DNA of 64,000 bases. Source: Bretschneidera sinensis (taxonomy: Eukaryota; Streptophyta; Magnoliopsida; Brassicales; Akaniaceae). Shown piece after piece: positions 35,100 through 46,226 of this stretch (its first letter is position 1; every line of letters starts with the position of its first letter). The translations under genes were made by a program, and so were the position numbers. The stretch spans positions 63,010,620 through 63,074,619 of the forward strand of contig CM043700.1 in the NCBI GenBank assembly GCA_023935145.1, read 5' to 3'. Below the pieces are notes generated by a model. That model worked only from the letters and a program-made list of their open reading frames with translations. It was not told where the DNA came from and did not search any database.

Positions 35100-35700
35100 T
35101 TTTACTTCAAGGGGCAAGACTTCTGTCCTTTTTCCTTCCCTCACAACACTCAGATAGCATGACTTAGAGATTTTTTGGTTTCCCTTTACTTCGGCTATCT
35201 CATCGTCAGTAGGGAACTTCATGTTGAAATGCTAGGTGGAGATGACTACTTTTAGTTTATTAAGGATAGGTTTGCTAAGGATCATATTGTAGGAGGATGG
35301 TTGCTTGACTACCAAGAAGGTAGTTTGCGCAGTAGCTGTCTGTGGAGCCATCCCTATGGTGACAAGGAGAACTATGCTACCCTCAATGAACACCGGGGTC
35401 CCCGAGAAGTCGTATAGTGGGGTGGAGACTGGTTCCAACTGATCATTTTTCAACTGCATCTACTGGAAGGCGTCGTAGAACAAGATGTCTACCGAACTCC
35501 CATTGTCTACCAAGATGCACCTAACTTCATGGTTGGCTACAAGAAAAGATACCACTATGGCATCATCGTGTGGGATCTATACTCCATCTAGATCATCGTC
35601 CGTGAAGAAAATCGCTTGGTTTGTCTTTTTTCACTTATGAGGGCCACTGACGGAGGCCATAGACCTGGCATATGCTTTACCGTTCTATCTCGAGTTGCCC
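35100..35700 (-). pseudogene. Protease region of Tat-type element 1
   Basis: The 35459-35232 frame gives LYDFSGTPVFIEGSIVLLVT, FLVVKQPSSYNMILSKPILN and KLKVVIST, the C-terminal half of a Tat-type retropepsin. The preceding [15 protein letters not shown] segment is in another frame, and the catalytic Asp motif lies in a damaged stretch. Confidence 0.65.
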
Positions 35701-36032
35701 TCGACGGCGGGGCCCCATACAAATTGTCTTAATAACCTTGATTGCCACGAATTTTTGGCCCCTTCGGTTAGGCTCTTCTCGGTTAGGCCTTGGATTTTTT
35801 CATAGAGCTTTGTGCTCTTGGTCCAGATTGGAAGGACTCTTGAGGCTTTTCCTGGGTCGGTCGAGTATTCTCCCTTGTCGTGATCCGGTAAACTCCTTTA
35901 GGTCCTTTCGATTGATGAGGACCTCAATCTGTTACTTTAGGGCATGGCACTCCTCAGTGTCGTCCCATAGTTGCTATGGAACCGACACCACTTACTCTGA
36001 TCTTCGTTGAGGTGCTACGGTCTCGAGGGCCA

Positions 36033-36861
36033 CTAGAGGATTACCTTGTCTTGGAGTTGTATTAAGACATTTGCCCTGGATATGTTGAGAGGAGTGAAGC
36101 TCTCAAAGTGGGTGGGGGCCTTGTACCTACCCTTGCGGTGGGGTCTTATGACTGCCCCACTGTAAGGGTCGACAATGTCTTTCCTCTTTTTCTCCGTACC
36201 CCTTTCCCTTTCTTTTTGGAAGGCTTGGTCGTCTTTCGCTAACATGTATTTCTCAGCTTCTTAGGCGGCCGCCTGGTGAGCTTGGAGTTGAAGATTCTGG
36301 ACCTTAGTCCATTTTTGAATGCCAGTATCTAAACTTGGGATCGAGGTCAGGGATCTCCTAAGTGGTAGTGTTGAACCTTGATATGTAGGCCCAAAGCCTC
36401 TCCCTTCGGTGCTGAATGATGTTGAACAGTCCCTCCGAGGTCTTCTTAGGTCCCTGGCTACTAAGAAAGTGGGATGCAAAGGCGTAACTGAGCTCTTTGA
36501 AAGTGGCAATACTTCTTGGTTTCAACCAAGCATACCACATGTCGGCTTCTTTTTAGAGCATTAGAGGAAACGCTCCGCATATGATTGGATCGAAGTGTTG
36601 ATGTAGCATTATGGTAGTTTTGTAATGCTGGAGGTGATCAAATGTATCTACTGAGCCATCATAGGGCTTAATTTGTTGCATTTGGATATTTGGTGGGAGC
36701 GGGGCCTCAAGGGCTTCTTTCGTGAATGGTGGGTCTTGGATGCTGAGTTCATCCAAGACATTGTGATTTTGGCATTTGAATGCCTCGTTGATTTTTTCTT
36801 GCATCTCAATTCGTCTGTCTAGGCCAAGGTTGCTTCTGGAGGAAGAGGGTGAGGATTCCAT
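36033..36861 (-). pseudogene. gag of Tat-type element 1
   Basis: MESSPSSSRSNLGLDRRIEM opens at 36861. MQQIKPYDGSVDTFDHLQHY follows, then CGAFPLML, MWYAWLKPRSIATFKELSYA, HFLSSQGPKKTSEGLFNI and RRERLWAYISRFN, in the order of plant Tat/Ogre Gag. The C-terminal part (36245-36033) is basic and includes YKAPTHFESFTPLN. Two frame changes occur. Confidence 0.8.
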
Positions 36862-37327
36862 AGTGGAGTGATTGTCGATGGAGAGCCCGTTACTAGGAGG
36901 GCTAGCTTGCTTCGCAGCACAGTGAGGAGATGAGGGTGGAGGCTATCGACCCCATCTCCGGACCTTGGCGGCTAGGTCTGTTACCAAACGGGAGAGCTCT
37001 AGGAATTGCACTTGGCTTATTAGAATGGCAGGGTATGCCGTGGTGGCTCCTCGGAGGTTTTCGGGTGGGTAAACCTCTGTGTGGAGAGCACACTACGCTT
37101 TCGGAAGGGTTCGGGGGTCGCAGCTAGAGGTCCTATGCTCGGACATAACAGAGAATCTTGAACCCGACCACTAACTGTGAGCACTGTTTTACATAGGTGC
37201 GGTGCTAGCCCCGAAGACTCCCTTCCCGGTGGTGTTTTAGGGCGGCATGGCAACAGATAAGTTCTTTGGATTTCTTTGCTTCTACTGGTTAGCAAGAGAT
37301 TGGTATTTCCTATGGATGACACCAATC

Positions 37328-37411
37328 TGTTGATTCCAAAAATCTACTACTGAGCTGGAGGTTCCACGTCCGACATCCTACACGAATAAAAAGAGTAAAC
37401 TAAAGAGCCGC
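37328..37411 (-). mobile_element. 5' LTR of Tat-type element 1, part next to the primer site
   Basis: It begins TGTTGATTCC on the plus strand and aligns with 49983-50060 of the second Tat element (ACTGAGCTGGAGG...). The LTR is interrupted here by an Athila-type deletion derivative and continues at 39153. Confidence 0.75.
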
Positions 37412-39152
37412 TGATAAGTGCTTAAATATTCATATTTAAGCCCCTTAATTTACATGTGTTAAGCTCTTTGTATATATGTTTTAGTCTGTTTTACTTCATT
37501 TTGTGTGTTTCACATGTTTTTATAGGTCTTGGAGAAAAAGGAAGCAGTTTTGGCACTTAAGGGAAGAAGCCTGGAAATCCTAGAACAGCCTCTGGTCAAA
37601 GTGCAATCGATCGCACTACTGCATGCAATCGAACGCACATGCGATCGTTCGCATACATGAAGGATCGAGCGCGGCAATGCGATCGAGCACACATGTACGA
37701 CCGTGAACAGTAAACTGCAGAACCCTATTTTGGAAATAAAGGAGTTTTGTGTTTTAGGAAAGTTTAGGAACTTATGATCCTTCTAGGACTACTCAAGCCC
37801 TATAAATACACCTGTAAAGCACACACAAAGGATCACTTCTTTTATCCCTTCTTTTATCTTTTGCTTTAGCTTGGAGAAGGAGATCGTGGAGAGGAATTGA
37901 CGACTCTTCTCTCGGGTTTCTTCTTTCCTTTTTATTTTATTACGTGTAATTAAATTCTTAGTAAGGGCTTGGTTGAAGCTCTAATTATGTTTACTCAATA
38001 AATTTAGTATTGGCACCTTTGCGATATTTATGTTGTGTTGTTTAACTTGATTAATACCTGCTTTTATTTAAATTCCTCATATGTATATGTCTGATCAATA
38101 TGTGCATGTACTATGGACTTGTTAGTTAGATCAATTTGGATGACCGAGTCCTGGGTCTGACATTAGTAACAAAAGATATCCACACCGGATTCTTGGTTTA
38201 ATCAACATGGGAAACCGAGAGTAGATACCATGCCCTAGGTCCCGTGTGGTTGTCGATTTCCACAGATCTTATGCTCTCTTAAAGAACAACTCAGCATACA
38301 CCATGTTGAATCCCTTGAGAGAGAAAATAGTTGGAGTAGATACCATGCCTAACTCGTTGCTTAGGGAAATCAATAGCTTAAGGAGTAGATACCATGCCCT
38401 TAGGTTGACAAACATTAGGTATTCATAGCATGAGTATAGCATTGGCATATTGTTTTGTTGAGATAGCATAATTAGTGGTGGATATCAAGTCCCTACGCCT
38501 TTATCTTTATTATTTTATCTTTGTCAAAATCAACTCTTTTATTATTTCTATCTTTTTACATTGCGAATATAATTCTAAAACATAATTCACCAATCCCTGT
38601 GGAGATGATCTTGCTTTCGCACACTATACTACTAAGTTGACCTTGTGCACTTGCAAATAAAATGAGTTCGGTTATTTGCTTATCTATTTACGTAGATAAT
38701 CTCGCAACAAGTTTTTGGCGCCGTTGCTGGGGAAATCAATACACCATATTGAATCCCTTGAGAGAGAAAAGAGTTAGAGTAGATACCATGCCTAACTCGT
38801 TGCTTAGGAAAATCAATAGCTTAAGGAGTAGATACCATGCCCTTAGGTTGACAAACATTAGGTATTCATAGCATGAGTAGAGCATTGGCATATTGTTTTG
38901 TTGTGATAGCATAATTAGTGGTGGATATCAAGTCCCTACGCCTTTATCTTTATTATTTTATCTTTATCAAAATCAACTCTTTTATTATTTCTATCTTTTT
39001 ACATTGCAAATATAATTCTAAAACGAAATTCACCAATCCCTGTGGAGATGATCTTGCTTTCGCACATTATACTACTAAGTTGACCTTGTGCACTTGCAAG
39101 TAAAACGAGTTTGGTTATTTGCTTATTTATTTAGGTAGATAATCGCGTAACA
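37412..39152 (+). mobile_element. Athila-type deletion derivative inside the Tat LTR
   Basis: A complete LTR (37412-38709, TGATAAGTGC...CGCAACA) is followed by a tRNA-Asp primer site (TGGCGCCGTTGCTGGGGA, 38716) and then directly by the last 414 bp of a second LTR (38739-39152, matching 38296-38709). All coding sequence is gone. Possible TSD GCCGC/GTCAC (37407-37411, 39153-39157) differs by two transitions. Confidence 0.85.
37600..37710. repeat. GCGATCG-rich motif cluster in the Athila-type LTR
   Basis: Repeated words CAATCGATCGCAC, CAATCGAACGCAC, TGCGATCGTTCGCAT, GGATCGAGCGC and TGCGATCGAGCAC lie within about 110 bp, 90-200 bases upstream of a TATA box (CCTATAAATAC, 37799). Confidence 0.75.
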
Positions 39153-39627
39153 GTCACCGGAAGAGAGGGGGGTGGTGACTCCAAAGACTCTCTGATGCCT
39201 TTGTTAGGACAAGGTTTTGAGAAAATGGAAAGTTAGGATAACAATGTTTCAGTAATGAGCTTGATATTGGAGATGATCTTGAATTCACATAACTGGGGCT
39301 TTTTATAGTGTTTCGGAGGCAGGTTAGCCACGTGCCCAGAATGACGTGATCCTTGAGATCTCGCTTCTTCGGCGAAGATCTTGTCTTGTGTTCAGGGGCG
39401 GCTCAATTCGTGTATTTACGCTTACACTTCTGCATGAGAGCCTGCGAGTGATGACAGTTATGTTAACTGCTCGCCCACGTGTCGTTCAGTCATTGGAGGG
39501 AATTTGTCAACGTGTCATTAGGCTGCTGGAGGGTGATTTACTGGTGTGGCCACGTGTAGTTCGATCAATGTAGGGAAATTGTCCACGTGTCATCAAGCTG
39601 CTAGTGGGTGATTTATTGGCCGTAACA
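39153..39627 (-). mobile_element. 5' LTR of Tat-type element 1, distal part
   Basis: It starts GTCACCGGA and ends GTAACA (minus TGTTAC). A minus-strand TATA box (CTTTTTATAG on plus, about 39299) and several CACGTG/ACGTGTC words at 39330-39590 are present. It aligns with 50070-50483. Confidence 0.75.
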
Positions 39628-39900
39628 CCATTTGAACGTTCTTGTTCCAAAAGAGTGGTTTCTACTAGATATCCATATCAGGTTCCAAGAATATATGTCA
39701 ACGTATCCATATCAGGCTACTGGAGGGTGATTTACTGGTGTGGCCATGTGTAGTTTGATCAATGTAGGGAAATTGTCCACGTGTCATCAGGCTGCTAGTG
39801 GGTGATTTATTTGTCGTAACACCATCTGAACGTTCTTGTTCTAAAATAATAGTTTCTGGTAGATATCCGTATCAAGTTCCAAGAATATATTTCAAGGAAT
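39521..39900. repeat. 194-bp tandem duplication spanning LTR end and BRCA2 exon
   Basis: 39521-39714 and 39715-39900 are near-identical at an offset of 194. Each carries the end of the Tat LTR (to GTAACA at 39627 / 39821) followed by the start of a BRCA2 exon. Differences are scattered substitutions. The duplication therefore happened after the Tat element had joined BRCA2. Confidence 0.88.
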
Positions 39901-39932
39901 ATTTTGGAGTGCCTCCATCAGCTCAAAACAGG
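39822..39932 (+). pseudogene. BRCA2: BRCA2 exon with QVPRIYFKEYFG
   Basis: The frame reads SERSCSKIIVSGRYPYQVPR then IYFKEYFGVPPSAQNR before a GT donor (39933), a strongly conserved plant BRCA2 stretch upstream of the helical domain. The 5' part is replaced by the Tat LTR. A second, shorter copy (39628-39700) arises from the local tandem duplication. Confidence 0.82.
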
Positions 39933-40049
39933 GTAAACAGAGTTTCATGCTTATCAGTTATCACATATTATAATCCTGAATGAATTAATTTCTTATAAAA
40001 ATTGATTCAATGTTTACCACTGAGACCTCTTTATATTCCTTAATGTATT

Positions 40050-40949
40050 TGTTGGAAATCACCTCAAGATGCCCAGGTGGTGATCTTCCAAACACCCAAG
40101 TCTAGAATGACTTGTAATGAACAGAAACAAACCAATCAAAGAAAGATAACACAAGCAATTGTTATCGAGGTTCGGCAATGTGCCTACATCCCCATGAGCT
40201 CCTCCGAGCTCTCTGCACTAAATCAATGAAGTTCTTATAATTACAGTAACATCTCTTCAAGAATCCTCTAGTTCTTGAAAAACGAAAGAAGAGAAAAGAA
40301 AGTGATAAGGACTAAGTGTTTCCCTGGAATTTTCCCCAAGAAAATTCCAATTACAAAGCCCTTGAATCCCTAATCTATACTACTTTCTCTCTAAACAACC
40401 AGCCACTCTTGAATGAGATCTATTCTAGTGCCCCTCTTGTGTTTTGTGTCTTTGCACTCTCACACTTGCACTTGAATTCTCTTGTATGGTGATCTTATAT
40501 CTTGTTATATTCTTCTTTTTATGATTGAAGTTAGATGACCCTTTATATAGTGCACCAACTTCTTCATCTAATCTTTGAGATCAATCTCAACCATTAGATC
40601 TCAAGAACCAAAGACTTAAGGTTCTCTAAGAGTCTAAGTGAACCTGTGCATTTTAACCATGTTTCACGCACTATCTCAAAGTGCCCAAAATGAAGGTTCA
40701 GGTGTGCCTGGCGTCGCGGCCCAGAACAGGGCAGGCTGCGGCACACGTAGGGGCAGAACTCCTTCATTCTTCATCCTTTCTGGGCGCCGTGGCTTGGGGA
40801 GGTTGGGCCACGGCACGGCCTGGAGAGCTGACCACTTGGACTTGTTTCTGGCCACGGCGCACAAGGCTGGGCCACGGCACACACCTCAAAGCCTGATTCT
40901 CTTTAGCCTCCATTCTTCCAACCGTTTAATCTTTGGACAAATACCAACA
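40050..40949 (-). mobile_element. 3' LTR of the Tork-type element
   Basis: 900 bp, preceded on the minus strand by a GACAAAGGTAGAGATT purine tract. It contains a GC-rich cluster of CGCGGC/CACGGC words (40690-40880) upstream (minus sense) of a TATA box (ACTATATAAAGG, about 40545). Confidence 0.9.
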
Positions 40950-40979
40950 ATCTCTACCTTTGTCTAAGTGATTAAACCA

Positions 40980-42530
40980 GAACCCATAGTGCAAAGAAAT
41001 CAGGATCCAAACTCAACTTGAGTCACCATATTAACTGACTCCAATCCTAAGAAGTCCAAGGCAATGGATGAACTTGCTTAGAGGCAGAACTTTAGTACCT
41101 AAATCTACAGGATTTTTTTCCATGGCCACCTTGTCCACATGAATGCATCATTTTGTAACATTTTCTCGAATGAAATGATACCGAACATCCATATTCTTTG
41201 TCCTCTCATAGAACACCAGATTCTTGCACAAATGCAATGCACTTTGGCTATCCGAATACACCACTACCTGCTCTTTCAGGACCTTCAACTCTTCTAACAA
41301 TCCTTTGCACCACATAGCCTCCTTGATGGCTTCCGTTGCCGCTATGTACTGAGCCTCGGTTGTTGAGAGTTCTACCACCTGCTGTAATTGAGCCTTCCAA
41401 CTTATACAACATCCATTTAAGTTGAAGAAGTAGGAGGTAATCGATCTTCTTTTATTTTGGTCTACTCCATAGTCCAAATCCGCATAACCCTCAAGATAGA
41501 TAGACTTACCCCTCTTCTTATAAACCAGCCCCACATCTGGGCTTCCCTTCAAGTACCTCAACAACCACTTCATCCCAAGCCAATGCTCATTTCCAGGATT
41601 ACTCATAAACCTGCTGAGAACATTTATTGCATGAGCAATATTGGGTCTAGTGCTTACCATGGTGAACATTACAGATCCAACCGCACTAGAGTAAGGGACC
41701 TTTTCCATTTCTTTCTTCTCCTCATCCGACCTCGGACATTGATCGCTGGAGAACTTGAAATGACCAGCAAAGGGAACCTTCACTGGTTTGCTAAATTCTA
41801 TAGAAAACTTAGATATCATCTTTTCTATGTAGGAAGTCTGAGAAATCTTCAATCTGTTTCTCTCCCGTTCCCTCATTATACTTAACTCAAAGATCTTTTG
41901 TGCATGGCCAAGATCCTTCATCTCAAACTCCGAACTGAATTGATACTTCAATTCTTCTATCCTCTCCCGCTGTTCCTAACCAACAGCATATTATTGACAT
42001 AGATGAGGATAATCACCATTTCCTCCACCTTGTGCCCCTTATAGTACAAGCACGAATCATAGTAGCTCATCATGAAACCCAAGCTAGTTACAAAGGAATC
42101 AAACCTCTTATTCCATTGCCGAGGTGATTGCTTCAGGCCATAGAGAGATTTCTTCAATTGGCACACCAAATCTCCCTGCCTTCCTTCCTCATAGCCTTCG
42201 GGTTGCCTCATGTAGATGGTCTCATCAAGCGCTCCATGTAAGAATGCTGTCTTCACATCCATTTGCTCGATTTCCCAATTAAATTGGACCACCATTGCTA
42301 ACACTATCCTTATCGTCTTGTATTTCACAACTGGTGAGAATATTTTGGTGAAATCTATATCTTCTCTTTGTGTGAACCCCTTCGCCACCAGCCTAGCCTT
42401 ATACCGGACTTCATCCCCTGGAGTGTTCCCTTCTTTGATCTTGTAAATCCACTTACAATCAAAAACTCTCTGTTTTTTTTGGTTTGGGCACCAATTCCCA
42501 AGAGTTGTTCTTCCTCAAAGAATCCATTTC
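40980..42530 (-). pseudogene. RT and RNase H of the Tork-type element, YVNN active site
   Basis: RT: AKGFTQREDIDFTKIFSPVV, EIEQMDVKTAFLHGALDE, LYGLKQSPRQWNKRFDSF, then LIYVNNMLL where YVDD is required, so both palm aspartates are asparagine (two G-to-A changes in the coding strand). RNase H: EGYADLDYGVDQNKRRS, QQVVELSTTEAQYIAATEA, SDSQSALHLCKNLVFYERTK and, after a stop, the NPVDLGTKVLPLSKF tail to about 41030. It cannot encode active RT as written. Confidence 0.9.
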
Positions 42531-42541
42531 TTCCTCCATAG

Positions 42542-44160
42542 CTAGCTGCCACTTTGATGAATCCTTACATTCCATGGCATCCATGTAAGTTTCTGGTTCA
42601 ACCCCCATTCTGAATAAGAAGCTGCTATATTAGCATCCGCAAAACCATATCTCAAAGGTGATCTGACTACATTCTTTTCTCGATCATTTGTGAGCTGATA
42701 ATCATTCTGATTTGCTGCATCATCCCTTTCTAGTTCAGCCTCCTCTTGAGTGTCTTGAGCTTGGCCTTCATCAATGGGCTCTACCTGGTCTGAACCCTCT
42801 TGGCTTCCTTGCTCTACCTGAACTGAATTTTCCTTGATGCTATGCTCCACAAATACCGAGCTGGTTTGCCCACTATCCCCTGCAGGGTTAGTTTTCTCCA
42901 AATAGGGAAATAACAATTCATTAAAAATGACGTCCCTACTTATTATGAGTTTAGTCCCTTTTGGCTCTAAGGACCACAACCTATACCCCTTAACCCCATC
43001 ACCATACCTTAGAAACACACATTTTCTAGACCTTGGGCTAAGTTTATCATCCTTTTGATGTGCAAACGCAACACATCCAAAAGTTCTAAGGTTGTTCAAC
43101 TCAGAGGGTTTCCCACTCCACATCTCCTCGGGAAGCTTAAGGTCTAAAGCCCTAGAGGGTGATCTATTAACCAAATATTCAGTAGTAGACACAACTTCTC
43201 CCAAAAAACATTTTGGTAAACCGGACCCAATTAACATGCACCTAACATAAGGGTCCTATTAATCCTCTCAGCAACTCCATTTTGCTGAGGGGTTTTTACA
43301 ACCGTTCGATGTCTTAGAATCCCATTTAACTCACAGAATTTATCAAAATATTTATTAAAAAATTCTAAGCCATTATCGGTTCTTAACACCTTAACTACCC
43401 TGCCCGTTTGATTCTCCAGCAACTTTTTCCACACCAGAAATTTATTCAAAGCATCTGATTTATTTTTAAGCAAATAAATCCAAATCTTTCTAGAATAATC
43501 ATCAATTAAAGACAGAAAGTAAACATTACCTCCCTGTGTTGGTGTTCTTGCTAGTCCCCAATGATTCGCATGAATATAGCCAAGAATACCCTTAGACTTG
43601 TGCACTCCGGTGTTAAAGCTGACCCGATGTTGCTTCCCAAGAACACAACATTCGCAGAAATCAAGTTTATCTACCTTGTCACTACCAAGTAGACCATCCT
43701 TACTGAGAACTTGTAGGCCCTTTTCACTCATATATCCCAAGCGATTGTGCCAAAGAACCACCTTATCCATCTCAGCCATCAAGCTTGCTTCTTGATCCTT
43801 GATTTCTGTCTTTTCGATCATCTCATAGAGACCATCCTTTATTGCTGCTTTGATCACTATCAAAGATGCCTTGGTTACCTTGATCTTTTCTCCCTCTGCT
43901 TTGTATGTGTACCCCAAGGAATCTAGCTGCCCCAATGAGATCAATTTTCTTCTTAAATCCGGAAGGTACCTCACATTCCGCAGTAACCTTGTAACTCCAT
44001 CAAACATCCTCAATTGGATTTCTCCTATCCCTCTCACTTGGCAAGAAGTATTATTCCCCAAGAAAACCTTTTCATCATTGGTTTCTTTGAAATTCTTGAT
44101 CCAATCCCTATGAGGGCACATGTAATAAGTGCACCCGGAATCCAGGATCCATTTGTCTCT
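42542..44160 (-). pseudogene. Protease and integrase of the Tork-type element
   Basis: Minus frames give DSGCTYYMCPHRDWIKNF, then LWHNRLGYMSEKGLQVL with CECCVLGKQHRVSF (integrase zinc finger; GY replaces the usual GH). LIDDYSRKIWIYLLK, KVLRTDNGLEFFNKYFD, TPQQNGVAERINRTL and the tail LPEEMWSGKPSELNNLRTFG follow. One frame change near 43235 splits it. Confidence 0.88.
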
Positions 44161-44164
44161 GCCT

Positions 44165-45038
44165 TACCTCCTACTCACATTTGAGCACACAACAAGAACA
44201 TTATCTTGTTGTTCTCCTTTGGTAATCGAAGCCTCTCCATTGTTGGTATGGATTCTTCTTCTCTCATCCCACAACTTCTTCTTGCAATCTTTCTTGAAAT
44301 GACCCTCCTTATTGCAGTAGTAGCATCTATTTCCTCCAAATCTTGGTTTAGAGTGCGCTCTCCCATGGCTCTACCCTCTACCCTTTGATTTCTCCCAGTA
44401 GTTGCCATGGATGCTACTGCCATTCTGAGTTGCTAGCCTTCCTCTACCGAACAGCCTTCTCCACTTGATGCTTCATTCATCTTGGCTTTGAAATCATGAG
44501 CCCTTATAGCATTGATCACAATTTCCTTAGTTAGTGTATCTCTTCCATATTCAATAGCATTAATCAAACTTTCAAAATAACCAGGAAGAGAATTCAATAA
44601 CATAACATCCAATTGTTCATCCGGGAATGTTATACTACAACTAGCTAAATCTTGAACTAGTTTAGTAAACACATCAAGATTATCTTGCAACTCTTTATTC
44701 GGATCCATTTTAAAAGCAAATATTCATTTAAGAAGATGAATCTTATTAGGGAGAGTTTTGGTAAGAAACAACTCATCTAGTTTCTTCCATATAACAGCTG
44801 GATCTTCTGAGTCTCTGCACTCCCTTGTGGCACTATCCAACATGTGCAGAAAGATGGTGCTATACGCCATCTTCTTCATCTTAATCCGCTGGACCTCTGT
44901 GATACTTACTGGAAAAGCATCATCTTCTCTAATAGATAAGTCCACCTTTTGTTGCATAAGAACCGCTTTGATTTTCCACTTCCAAAGGGCAAAGTCTCCC
45001 TTTCCATCAAGCTTTTCAACAATGAAGTTCGAACCCAT
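44165..45038 (-). pseudogene. gag of the Tork-type element
   Basis: It opens MGSNFIVEKLDGKGDFALWK, then ECRDSEDPAVIWKKLDELFL, LVQDLASCSITFPDEQLDVM and LLNSLPGYFESLINAIEYG. A zinc knuckle CYYCNKEGHFKKDC can be read near 44290-44330 in a shifted frame. Stops and shifts separate three pieces. Confidence 0.85.
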
Positions 45039-45201
45039 CTTGCGGAGAAAATTCCAGATTTATACAGCACCCACATTTGCTTTCCAACTTTTAAATCTCA
45101 AGAACATGATCAAATCTTAATCCCAGCACCTTTCTTGAATCACCCTCAAGAACCCGATCAGATCTTGATCTCTACTTCGTTCTTGAATCACCCAAGAAAT
45201 C

Positions 45202-46144
45202 TGTTGGTATTTGTCTAAGGATTAAACGGGATGGAAGCATGAAGCTTCATCAGTATTAGGTCCAGGTGTGCACCGCGGCATAGGTGGTGTGCGCCATGGC
45301 CATCAGCAAAGGAGGAGACCTGAAGGAGGTGAGCGTCGCGGCTCAGCCTCCCTAATGTCGTGGTGCCCAGAAAGGATGAAGAGGGTGCCCTGGTCTGGGC
45401 CATGGCCAACCCTGTTCTGGGTCGCGGTGCCAGGCACACCTGGAGCAAGTTATTCATCCTTTTTCTATAGTGTGTGGAGCATGGTTAAGATGCACATGAT
45501 TACTTAGAATCTTAGAGAACCATGAGTCTTTGTTCTTGAGATCTATGGGTGGAGATTGATCTTCAAGATTGAATGAGGAAGTCATTGCCCTATATAAAGG
45601 GTCATCTAGGAGCAATTCAAGACATGATGTGAAGTGATCATCCAGGTGATGTGAATATGCATAACATGTGTGAAACAGAACATGTGAATGTGTGTGAAAT
45701 AGAACACATTGTGTGTGAGAGTGCAAAGGCACTAAACACAGGAGAGACTCATTCAAGAGATGTTGGTTGTTTAGAGAGAGAGTAGACTAGATTGGGGATT
45801 CAAGGGCTTTGTAATTGGAATTTTCTTGGGGAAAATTCCAGAGAAACGCTCAGTCCTTATCACTTTCTTTTTCTCTTCTTTTGTTCTTCAAGAATGGTGT
45901 TAATATCAAGATTAGATCGTGTTCTTGAAGAGGTGTTGCTGTAATTGTAGGAACTCATTGATTTAGTGTAGAGAGCTCGGAGGAGCTCATGGGGACGTAG
46001 GCACATTGTCGAACCTCGATAACAATTGTTGTGTTCTTTCTTTGATTGGTTTGATTCCTATTTTGTTTTGGTTTTAATACAAGTCATTCTAGACTTGGGT
46101 GTTTGGAAGATCACCACCTGGGCATCTTGAGGTGATTTCCAACA
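45202..46144 (+). mobile_element. Inverted solo LTR of the Tork-type family
   Basis: 943 bp running TGTTGGTATTTG...GATTTCCAACA, the same family as 40050-40949 but in the opposite orientation to its host element, flanked by AAATC/AAGTC. It sits between gag and primer site, 82 bases from the 5' LTR, with which it forms a long inverted repeat. Confidence 0.85.
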
Positions 46145-46207
46145 AAGTCTCATTTGATTCTTGGAGTCTTGCTCCGATACCTTCTGTTCCAGCTTCGATA
46201 CCCGCTC

Positions 46208-46225
46208 GCCAAAGCTCTGATACCA
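46208..46225 (-). other. Primer-binding site of the Tork-type element
   Basis: The minus strand reads TGGTATCAGAGCTTTGGC one base inside the 5' LTR end, a perfect initiator-Met primer site. Confidence 0.92.
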
Positions 46226-46226
46226 C

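Larger units (their letters stand above)
33096..39627 (-). mobile_element. Tat/Ogre-type Ty3/gypsy element 1, 3'-truncated
   Basis: Minus-strand gag (36861-36033), protease (about 35460), RT (34700-34300) and RNase H (33937-33096) lie left of a 5' LTR (37328-37411 plus 39153-39627, split by an insertion). The primer site next to the LTR reads TTGGTGTCATCC on the minus strand, a decayed form of the TTGGCGCCGTC type used by Tat elements. Integrase and the 3' LTR are missing. The 5' LTR end abuts BRCA2 exon sequence. Confidence 0.8.

Noticed and set aside
36930..37325. Overlapping open frames on both strands right of the Tat gag
   Set aside because: They cover the leader and primer-site region of the Tat element; no protein family recognised.
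40638..40967. Open frames of about 70-110 codons in the GC-rich part of the Tork LTR (also 46841-47144 and 45215-45507)
   Set aside because: They lie wholly inside LTRs at the CGCGGC cluster, in several frames and on both strands.
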